Part shown: positions 1 through 4,871 of the stretch, piece after piece | Layout: the number at the start of each line of letters is the position of its first letter | Position numbering within the stretch: the first letter of the stretch is position 1 | Assembly: GCA_934277655.1 (NCBI GenBank) | Contig: CAKQVC010000098.1 | Coordinates: 1 to 7,306, forward strand | Length of the DNA stretch: 7,306 bases | Direction: 5' to 3' | Source: an uncultured Clostridia bacterium | Lineage (GTDB): Bacteria; Bacillota; Clostridia; Peptostreptococcales; Anaerovoracaceae | The notes under the pieces: model-generated | Seen by the model: only the letters and a program-made list of their open reading frames with translations | The model's database searches: none | Told to the model about the DNA's origin: nothing | Made by a program: the position numbers and the translations under genes

Positions 1-16
1 GCATAACATATGATCA

Positions 17-75
17 GAATAAAAAAAGACTTCACGGAGTTTCTGATGGGGCAGGAAATCCTGTGAAGTCTTTTT
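17..75. repeat. 59-bp direct repeat, upstream copy; terminator-like hairpin
   Basis: This copy is identical base for base to positions 1751-1809. It folds into a hairpin: 22-35 (A-tract then GACTTCAC) pairs perfectly with 63-76 (GTGAAGTC then T-tract). The stem continues inward, 36-43 (GGAGTTTC) against 55-61 (GAAATCC) with a bulged G, and closes on a loop of about 11 bases. The A-run on one side and T-run on the other give it the form of a Rho-independent terminator working in both directions. It lies 21 bases before the -35 box of the hipBA promoter, so it would shield that operon from upstream readthrough. No gene can be recognised in bases 1-16; the frame ending at the TAA of 20-22 has an in-frame TGA at 11-13, so no upstream hipA-like coding tail is visible here. 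Confidence 0.85.
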
Positions 76-96
76 TGGATATATTGCTTTCTATTA

Positions 97-125
97 TTGA
101 CATTAATTGGTTTAGTGTATATAAT
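97..125 (+). promoter_or_regulatory. sigma-A promoter of hipBA
   Basis: A TTGACA box at 97-102 and a TATAAT box at 120-125 are separated by exactly 17 bases, a full consensus match to the housekeeping sigma-70/sigma-A promoter. Transcription should begin near 132, leaving a leader of about 45 bases before the hipB start at 177. A weak inverted repeat, TATAA at 120-124 and TTATA at 134-138, overlaps the -10 box and could be part of a HipB operator, but its arms are only 5 bp in AT-rich sequence. A consensus promoter fits an autorepressed toxin-antitoxin operon, where HipB would hold expression down; that regulation is inferred from the family. Confidence 0.85.
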
Positions 126-160
126 AGTATATGTTATAAGAAGATTCCTGTGATTATAGG

Positions 161-166
161 AGGAGG
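161..166 (+). promoter_or_regulatory. ribosome binding site fixing the hipB start
   Basis: AGGAGG at 161-166 lies 10 bases before the ATG at 177. It lies downstream of the promoter, whereas the earlier in-frame ATG at 63 lies upstream of the -10 box and inside the terminator hairpin. This decides the start at 177. Confidence 0.85.
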
Positions 167-176
167 TAGGATAGAA

Positions 177-500
177 ATGAAGAAGGCTGCGTATAATATA
201 TTACCTGGAACGGAAGAAATATTAATGACAATGGGTGAACAGATAAAACTGGCACGACTTAGAAGACAGCTATCCGCGGAATTGGTAGCAGAACGCGCGG
301 GTATCAGCCGTGCTTCTTTATGGAAGGTTGAAAAAGGAGAGCCGTCCGTTGCCATTGGCATTTATGCAGCTGTTTTGCACGCATTAAATAACCTTGACAA
401 AGATCTTTTGTCAGTTGCAAAAGATGATGAAATGGGAAGGCAGCTGCAGGATCTTAATTTAATTACGAAAAAGCGAGCACCAAGGAGGAACAAGGAATGA
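177..500 (+). CDS. hipB: HipB-like antitoxin, XRE-family helix-turn-helix regulator
   Basis: Predicted 107-residue DNA-binding protein. Residues about 19-75 form an XRE/Cro-type HTH: a first helix with GEQIKLARLRRQL, then ELVAERAGIS and the recognition helix RASLWKVEKGEPS, the usual signature of HipB and related antitoxins. The C-terminus (98-106) is strongly basic, KKRAPRRNK. HipB proteins dimerise, repress their own operon and bind the HipA kinase to neutralise it. The stop codon overlaps the hipA start (ATGA, 497-500), so the two genes are translationally coupled. The start at 177 is chosen for its AGGAGG site and because it lies downstream of the consensus promoter; the 38 extra in-frame codons from 63 would begin before the -10 box. 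An internal start at residue 17 or 19 is possible but has no comparable ribosome binding site. The family call is firm; antitoxin function is inferred from pairing with hipA. Confidence 0.9.
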   Translation: MKKAAYNILPGTEEILMTMGEQIKLARLRRQLSAELVAERAGISRASLWKVEKGEPSVAIGIYAAVLHALNNLDKDLLSVAKDDEMGRQLQDLNLITKKRAPRRNKE

Positions 501-1756
501 CAGAAAGCCAGAAGATAATTTATGTTTATGACGATTTTGACTTTAACGAACCTTTTCCTATGGGGAAATTATATGTCAACGTAATCAAAGGAGGAGAAAC
601 GTATTCTTTCGAATATAATCGCGATTGGCTGAAAAAGACGGGGCTGATGATTTCTTTGGATCCGGAACTTATGCCATATCCCGGAAGACAGTATCCGTCC
701 GGAAAGAAAATCTTCGGATTGTTTGCAGATTCTTCACCTGACCGGTGGGGACGCATACTTATGAAGAAAAGGGAACGTATTCTGGCAGATAGAGAAGGAC
801 GAAAACCTCGCAAATTATATGACAGCGATTATCTCTTAGGTGTTTATGATGAAACTAGAATGGGCGGTATCCGTTTTAAAAGAAGTCCGGAGGGGCAATT
901 CTTATCAGACGATAAAGAAACTGCTGTACCACCTTGGGCTAACTTGAGAACGTTGGAAGAGGCCGCAAGAAAATTTGAAAGCGATGAGAAAAGTTCCTCA
1001 GAGAAGTGGTTGAATCAGCTTATCAAACCAGGGTCATCGCTTGGCGGTGCGAGACCGAAAGCAACGGTTGTGGATACGAGAAATCGCCTTTGGATTGCAA
1101 AATTTCCATCAAAGAATGATGAGAATGACACGGGTGCATGGGAGAAGGTAGTACATGATCTTGCAGCAATATGTGGATTAAACGTTCCGGGAGCTAAACT
1201 TGAAAAGTTCTCTTCTCTGGGGAGTACTTTTTTAGTCCTGCGATTTGACAGAATTGGGCAAAAACGAATCCATTTTGCGTCAGCAATGACACTTCTCGGA
1301 AAAACAGATGGAGCATCCGCCGCAGAAGGTAGCAGCTATCTGGATATTGTGGATTTTATTAAGTCACATGGCGCCCAGCCCAAGAAGGACCTTCTCGAAC
1401 TTTGGAGGCGAATTGTTTTTAATATGGCAGTAACCAACACGGACGATCACCTTCGAAATCACGCATTTATCTTGACGAAAAGTGGTTGGGTACTTTCACC
1501 GTTATATGATGTTAACCCGGTGCCATATGGTGACGAACTATCATTAAACGTGGATGATGAGGACAATCGCATTGATATAGATCTTGCTGTTGATGTTGCA
1601 GTGAAATTTGGGATTAACGAGATCGATGCAGAAAACTATGCGGGATATATTTTAAAAGAAGTCCGGGAGAACTGGATGGATTTGGCATCTGGATGTGGAC
1701 TTATGCGGAGGCAGATAGAAGAAATGAAGCCTGCTTTTCGGGCTTGTTATGAATAA
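497..1756 (+). CDS. hipA: HipA-like serine/threonine kinase toxin
   Basis: Predicted 419-residue kinase, close to the 440 residues of E. coli HipA. The N-terminal part (about 1-130) fits the HipA N-terminal subdomain, including a WL segment at 44-45 and FADSSPDRWGR at 76-86. The C-terminal kinase domain begins with the Gly-rich segment SSLGGARPKA (180-189), equivalent to the loop that carries the autophosphorylated serine in E. coli HipA; S180 and S181 are candidates. K202 in WIAKFPS probably contacts ATP. The catalytic loop is NTDDHLRNH (314-322), with D316 as likely catalytic base and N321 as metal ligand, and D338 in PLYDV is the second metal-binding Asp. All key residues are present, so the kinase is probably active. 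E. coli HipA phosphorylates glutamyl-tRNA synthetase and causes growth arrest; the target here is unknown. AGGAGG at 483-488 precedes the ATG by 8 bases. The last codon and stop lie inside the 59-bp repeat. Confidence 0.92.
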   Translation: MTESQKIIYVYDDFDFNEPFPMGKLYVNVIKGGETYSFEYNRDWLKKTGLMISLDPELMPYPGRQYPSGKKIFGLFADSSPDRWGRILMKKRERILADREGRKPRKLYDSDYLLGVYDETRMGGIRFKRSPEGQFLSDDKETAVPPWANLRTLEEAARKFESDEKSSSEKWLNQLIKPGSSLGGARPKATVVDTRNRLWIAKFPSKNDENDTGAWEKVVHDLAAICGLNVPGAKLEKFSSLGSTFLVLRFDRIGQKRIHFASAMTLLGKTDGASAAEGSSYLDIVDFIKSHGAQPKKDLLELWRRIVFNMAVTNTDDHLRNHAFILTKSGWVLSPLYDVNPVPYGDELSLNVDDEDNRIDIDLAVDVAVKFGINEIDAENYAGYILKEVRENWMDLASGCGLMRRQIEEMKPAFRACYE

Positions 1757-1809
1757 AAAAAGACTTCACGGAGTTTCTGATGGGGCAGGAAATCCTGTGA
1801 AGTCTTTTT
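1751..1809. terminator. 59-bp repeat, downstream copy; bidirectional terminator
   Basis: Identical to 17-75. It begins with the last sense codon and stop codon of hipA (GAA TAA) and runs through a hairpin whose outer stem is an A-tract plus GACTTCAC paired with GTGAAGTC plus a T-tract (five T on the plus strand, seven on the minus strand). It sits between convergent genes: hipA ends inside it, and the minus-strand anti-sigma gene ends 42 bases away at 1852. It therefore probably terminates both transcripts. Downstream of the exact repeat, the AT-rich sequences after the two copies keep a loose resemblance (both reach TTTCTATT or TTCTATT), which may be decayed homology or chance. Confidence 0.85.
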
Positions 1810-1851
1810 GATTGTATTTTCTATTTCGTTTTCATTCAGAAAACTTGAAAG

Positions 1852-3267
1852 CTACTTACCTGTCACACTGTTAATGAAGGATGAAGCACTACTCTCGCCA
1901 ATATGGAATGTGAATGATTTACCGGAAGCCATCTTTACATACAGGTAACCGTTGTTGCTTACACCGAAATTAATTGCCGATCCAGTTGGATTGGAGTTGG
2001 ATGTAAATGTTACGTGAACGGTGCCGCTCTTATAAGAACTGAAGCTTGCCGGTAAGGCACTTTCTTCTGCGAAAATGTAACTGGAAACAAGCGACTTGAT
2101 GTTGCTGACCGTTACTTTCCGATAAGAAGAATAGCCGATGCTTTCTCCTTTACAGAATGCAGACTTCGAAAAACCAGTGTGGGAAGAAAGACCTGCATCC
2201 GCAATGAATTGTCCCAGGTTATCCGGGGCATAATCTTTGTTTGTATATAACAGTGTCTGTTTAAATCCGTCAACATCAACAGCAACGATTAAATCAGGAG
2301 AAACATTGGCAACATTCTTGACTGTAGCCTTTACGGTGGCTGCGTTTGTTACAGATGTTTCGGATAAGTCCAGTGAAATGGATTTGATCGCACTGGTGGT
2401 TTCTGCTGATGTAGTAGATTGCTCCACTACGTAATTGGAACCGAGAACTTTTATCGTTGCTACAGAGTTGTCTGCCAGAATTTCACGATTAAAACTGATA
2501 TCGTCGATACCTGATGCACCCGGAGTTACTTTGTCGTCATCGACAACGTAGTTCCCATCCTCGTTATCAGGATTTGGAGGCGCTACCGTGTTCACATTAT
2601 CGTTTTTATTATCGCCGGACGAGTTACTGTCGGAAGTATGGTTACCATTGTTTCCGGTATTATCTGTAACTGCAGGTTTCTTCGTGTCCGCCGAATTGGA
2701 ATTGCCAGAATTCTCTTTATCGCTGTTTTTGTTTACTGCATCGGAATCTGTTTTGTCGGAGTCTGATTCTTGTTTATCGTCTTTACCGAAAAGCTTCTGC
2801 AGAAAACTTTCTGCCTTCGAGTCTTTTTTATCTCCGGCAGAGTTATCTGTCTGGGTGGGATTGCTGTCATCTGTTACCGGAAGATTCGTATCTTCATCGG
2901 AAGTTACGATGTTCGGGACAAGATTTGTAGCAAGATCACCCGGATTCGTGCTGTCGTTAAAGAGTGCGACAGAAGAAACTAACAAAATAATGCTGGCAGC
3001 CGCTACTGTGCTGTAAAACCATATTGATTTAGTTGTATGCTTCTTAGCCTTTGCAGAAGAACGGCTTGCTGAAATCTCTGCCAGTGCGGCTGATTCAATT
3101 TCAGAATCAAATCTTGCACTGTCAAAAGAAAGTATCGAGCTGTCATCTGCCGTTGTGTCAGGGGAAGAAGCTTCCAAAGCTGATATTTTCGCAAGCAGAT
3201 CAGATACCACATCGTCCGACGGGACCATCTGGTCTTTCATGCTGCGAATGATGTCATCAGTCATCAT
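1852..3267 (-). CDS. putative membrane-anchored anti-sigma factor with Asp/Asn/Ser-rich linker
   Basis: Predicted 471-residue single-pass membrane protein. Residues 1-80 should be cytoplasmic and contain an acidic helical segment (about 5-33) followed by a basic stretch just before the membrane (71-80). One transmembrane segment spans about 82-103. Residues 105-250 are a low-complexity linker very rich in Asp, Asn, Ser, Lys and Thr, probably exposed outside the membrane. The C-terminal part (about 255-471) is Ser/Thr- and Val-rich with alternating hydrophobic residues suggesting beta structure, and has a single Cys at 372. The start overlaps the sigma gene stop by ATGA (3264-3267), and a GGGAGG site at 3275-3280 precedes it, so it is translated from the same operon. 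Position and topology are typical of an anti-sigma factor that releases its sigma in response to an envelope signal. I see no HxxxCxxC zinc motif, so it is not the ZAS type. I do not recognise the extracellular domain; the role is inferred. Confidence 0.72.
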   Translation of the reverse strand: MMTDDIIRSMKDQMVPSDDVVSDLLAKISALEASSPDTTADDSSILSFDSARFDSEIESAALAEISASRSSAKAKKHTTKSIWFYSTVAAASIILLVSSVALFNDSTNPGDLATNLVPNIVTSDEDTNLPVTDDSNPTQTDNSAGDKKDSKAESFLQKLFGKDDKQESDSDKTDSDAVNKNSDKENSGNSNSADTKKPAVTDNTGNNGNHTSDSNSSGDNKNDNVNTVAPPNPDNEDGNYVVDDDKVTPGASGIDDISFNREILADNSVATIKVLGSNYVVEQSTTSAETTSAIKSISLDLSETSVTNAATVKATVKNVANVSPDLIVAVDVDGFKQTLLYTNKDYAPDNLGQFIADAGLSSHTGFSKSAFCKGESIGYSSYRKVTVSNIKSLVSSYIFAEESALPASFSSYKSGTVHVTFTSNSNPTGSAINFGVSNNGYLYVKMASGKSFTFHIGESSASSFINSVTGK

Positions 3268-3758
3268 TGCTCTACCTCCCGGAGTTTTGTTTTCATCAGT
3301 TCGCGGCCACGCATCAATTGAACTTTTACAGTGCCCGGTTTTATATTTAAAACGTGGCTGATTCTTTCAATGGACATGTCCTCGAAATAGAAAAGCTGGA
3401 GAACGGTTCTGTATTTTTCGGGAAGTTCGCGCAGGGCTAAGTAAACTGCATTCTCTTCCTTACTTTCAAACTGAAATGAGCCTTCTTCCATCTCGTCCAT
3501 CGGAACGGTTCTTTTTCGATATGTGCTGTCTACAACACGAAGCGAACAGTTAATTGTTGTTCGAATCAACCATGCTTTTCGATGCTCTTCGTCATTAAAC
3601 TGCGGTTTCACTTTAAAATAGATCAGAAAAACCTCCTGGAAAATGTCATCTGCATCGGAGCGGTTGTTTGTGTATGACAGTGCAACGCCGTAAACCGTGC
3701 TTTTATAACGCTGGATTATCGTCTCAATACTTTCGTCTTGAACAAAAGTATCACTCAT
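3264..3758 (-). CDS. ECF-family RNA polymerase sigma factor
   Basis: Predicted 164-residue sigma-70 family protein of the short ECF type, containing only regions 2 and 4. Region 2 covers about 11-80: DADDIFQEVFLIYF (35-48) is the core-binding segment 2.2, and HRKAWLIRTTINCSLRVV (59-76) corresponds to 2.3-2.4, which melts and reads the -10 element. An acidic linker (87-103) follows. Region 4 spans about 105-160: LRELPEKYRTVLQLFYFEDMS leads into the helix-turn-helix IERISHVLNIKPGTVKVQLMRG (129-151), which reads the -35 element. AAGGAGGA at 3765-3772 lies 6 bases before the ATG. The next gene overlaps by 4 bases and encodes a membrane protein, the usual sigma/anti-sigma arrangement. It resembles the SigV/SigX/SigW style of Firmicute ECF sigmas, but I cannot assign a subgroup. 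Stimulus and regulon are unknown; an envelope signal is likely from the partner. Confidence 0.92.
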   Translation of the reverse strand: MSDTFVQDESIETIIQRYKSTVYGVALSYTNNRSDADDIFQEVFLIYFKVKPQFNDEEHRKAWLIRTTINCSLRVVDSTYRKRTVPMDEMEEGSFQFESKEENAVYLALRELPEKYRTVLQLFYFEDMSIERISHVLNIKPGTVKVQLMRGRELMKTKLREVEQ

Positions 3759-3802
3759 CCGTAGTCCTCCTTATATTAATAACTCAAATTTACCCCCGAA
3801 AA

Positions 3803-3809
3803 GGTTACA
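3803..3809 (-). promoter_or_regulatory. possible ECF-type -35 element upstream of the sigma operon
   Basis: On the minus strand this reads TGTAACC followed by TTTT, 45 bases before the sigma ATG. The AAC core with a T-rich tail resembles -35 elements of Firmicute ECF sigmas such as B. subtilis SigX and SigW, and would suggest that the sigma factor drives its own operon. The expected CGTC, CGAC or CGTA -10 box is not found at 16-17 bases, where the sequence reads TTGAG instead, so the assignment is weak. Confidence 0.3.
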
Positions 3810-3829
3810 TTAATTTAAAAAAAGTTTAA

Positions 3830-3846
3830 TCTGTTTTTAAAACAGA
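3830..3846. promoter_or_regulatory. 17-bp perfect palindrome in the divergent intergenic region
   Basis: TCTGTTTT at 3830-3837 and AAAACAGA at 3839-3846 are exact inverted repeats around a single central base. The site lies between the two divergent operons, about 72 bases upstream of the sigma gene. Its form fits an operator for a dimeric regulator. There is no T-run directly after it and its 1-base centre cannot form a hairpin loop without opening pairs, so a terminator is unlikely. No cognate protein can be named. Confidence 0.4.
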
Positions 3847-3870
3847 GTTTCAGTGGTTTGCCGGTTCCCC

Positions 3871-3899
3871 TCGACTCTATAAGGCAAATATGATACAAT
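3871..3899 (+). promoter_or_regulatory. candidate sigma-A promoter upstream of the two-component operon
   Basis: TCGACT at 3871-3876 (4 of 6 matches to TTGACA) and TACAAT at 3894-3899 (5 of 6) are separated by 17 bases. A TG at 3891-3892 placed one base before the -10 box makes it an extended -10 promoter. Transcription would start near 3906, giving the response regulator a leader of about 215 bases that passes through the tandem repeats and the GC-rich hairpin. Confidence 0.45.
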
Positions 3900-3998
3900 T
3901 ATAGCAAAAAGAAAACAAAAATACAAGACATGAATCGTATGCGACAAACTTTTGCGAAACATAAAAAGGGCAGAAAACTACATTTTGCGGGAAAATAA

Positions 3999-4042
3999 TC
4001 GTAAAAATTTCGTAAGAAATTCATGTGTTAGTTTGTAATAAT
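3999..4042 (+). promoter_or_regulatory. tandem direct-repeat operator and possible -10 box of the two-component operon
   Basis: TCGTAAAAATT (3999-4009) is followed immediately by TCGTAAGAAATT (4010-4021), so the repeat starts are 11 bases apart, one helical turn. OmpR/PhoB-family response regulators bind as tandem dimers to such repeats, and the TCGTA-GAAA form resembles, from memory, sites described for VanR-type regulators. An AATAAT box at 4037-4042 lies 15 bases after the repeats, with no recognisable -35, as expected for a promoter needing a bound activator. The nearest gene encodes a VanR-like regulator, so positive autoregulation is a reasonable inference. Confidence 0.55.
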
Positions 4043-4068
4043 AGGGCAGTATGATTGTAACATAAGGA

Positions 4069-4106
4069 TGGCAGCGGACGGGCGCGGCCGAGCTAAGACG
4101 CTGCCA
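4069..4106 (+). promoter_or_regulatory. GC-rich hairpin in the leader, next to the response regulator RBS
   Basis: TGGCAGCG at 4069-4076 pairs perfectly with CGCTGCCA at 4099-4106, enclosing a 22-base GC-rich loop. The surrounding intergenic DNA is AT-rich, so this short island stands out. The 3' arm touches the ribosome binding site at 4106-4113, so folding could affect translation initiation. It matches no riboswitch class that I recognise, and no T-run follows, so it is not a terminator. Confidence 0.5.
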
Positions 4107-4113
4107 AGGAAGG
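4106..4113 (+). promoter_or_regulatory. ribosome binding site fixing the response regulator start
   Basis: AAGGAAGG at 4106-4113 lies 8 bases before the ATG at 4122. The alternative in-frame ATG at 4068 has only AAGG directly abutting it and would put the GC-rich hairpin into coding sequence, adding 18 basic, non-conserved residues. The start at 4122 is preferred. Confidence 0.7.
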
Positions 4114-4121
4114 AAGCAGAA

Positions 4122-4871
4122 ATGACAGGAACCGATTCTTACGGAAACAGAGAAAAAGTGACGCCGGATCAGATCAAGATCCTGGTGTGTGATGATGATA
4201 AGGAGATTGCAGGAGCTATTGAAATCTATCTTCACAATGAGGGGTACAACGTGTTTAAAGCTTATGATGGGCTGGAAGCGCTGGAAATCGTGAAGAGAGA
4301 GGAGCTTCATCTGATCATCATGGACATCATGATGCCAAAGATGGACGGGGTGCAGGCAACGATGCGGATCCGGAGTGAGAAAAATATTCCGATCATCATG
4401 CTTTCTGCAAAGTCAGAGGACTACGACAAGATAACGGGTCTGAATGTGGGTGCTGATGACTATGTAACGAAACCTTTTAATCCTTTAGAACTGATTGCCA
4501 GGGTAAAATCGCAGCTCAGGCGTTATGTAAATCTGGGAAGCATTGCTGGTCAGCCGCAGAAAAAAGAAGGGGTTTACTCCACAGGGGGGTTGGTCGTAGA
4601 TGATGAGCAAAAGACGGTAACGGTGGATGGTGAGACGATTGCGGTAACACCGATTGAGTTTGGTATTTTGAGATATCTGACGGAAAATGCCGGCAGGGTT
4701 TTCAGTATTGAGCAGATTTACGAGCAGGTATGGAACGAACCGGCATATAACCCGGAAAATACAGTAGCAGTGCATATCCGGCGGATCAGAGAAAAAATTG
4801 AGATTGACCCGAAAAATCCGAAATATTTAAAGGTGGTGTGGGGAATTGGATATAAAATTGAAAAGATCTAA
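4122..4871 (+). CDS. VanR-like OmpR/PhoB-family response regulator
   Basis: Predicted 249-residue transcription factor of a two-component system. The receiver domain (about 17-135) has the acidic cluster D24-D25-D26, the phosphoacceptor D68 in LIIMDIMMPKMDG, the switch residue S95 in MLSAKSED, Y114, and K117 in the VTKPFNPLEL segment. A linker (about 136-155) leads to a winged-helix DNA-binding domain (about 155-249): VTPIEFGILRYL, GRVFSIEQIYEQVW, then the recognition helix NTVAVHIRRIREKIE and the wing ending in VWGIGYKIEK. Overall wording is close to the VanR group of Firmicute regulators. The partner kinase gene overlaps its 3' end by 26 bases, indicating coupled expression. The start at 4122 is chosen over 4068 because of its ribosome binding site. 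It may bind the tandem repeats at 3999-4021 and control its own operon (inference). No vanHAX or similar target genes are in the window, so a resistance role is not supported. Confidence 0.92.
   Translation: MTGTDSYGNREKVTPDQIKILVCDDDKEIAGAIEIYLHNEGYNVFKAYDGLEALEIVKREELHLIIMDIMMPKMDGVQATMRIRSEKNIPIIMLSAKSEDYDKITGLNVGADDYVTKPFNPLELIARVKSQLRRYVNLGSIAGQPQKKEGVYSTGGLVVDDEQKTVTVDGETIAVTPIEFGILRYLTENAGRVFSIEQIYEQVWNEPAYNPENTVAVHIRRIREKIEIDPKNPKYLKVVWGIGYKIEKI
4830..4836 (+). promoter_or_regulatory. ribosome binding site supporting a TTG start for the kinase
   Basis: AAGGTGG at 4830-4836, inside the 3' end of the response regulator gene, lies 9 bases before the TTG at 4846. No ATG occurs in the kinase frame until codon 39, which is inside the first membrane segment, so a TTG start gives the more sensible protein. 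Confidence 0.6.

Noticed and set aside
57..81. E. coli HipB-type operator TATCC-N8-GGATA
   Set aside because: AATCC and GGATA occur but 15 bases apart and with a mismatch; the spacing does not fit.
63..176. Upstream extension of hipB by 38 codons from an ATG at 63
   Set aside because: It begins inside the terminator hairpin and before the consensus -10 box, has no ribosome binding site, and the added residues show no HTH-family character.
17..1809. Insertion sequence or composite transposon
   Set aside because: The repeats are direct, carry no transposase between them, and no target duplication is visible outside them.
2588..3016. A 142-codon plus-strand reading frame
   Set aside because: It is antisense to the Asp/Asn/Ser-rich linker of the anti-sigma candidate; biased codons there keep the opposite strand open. 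No ribosome binding site or recognisable protein.
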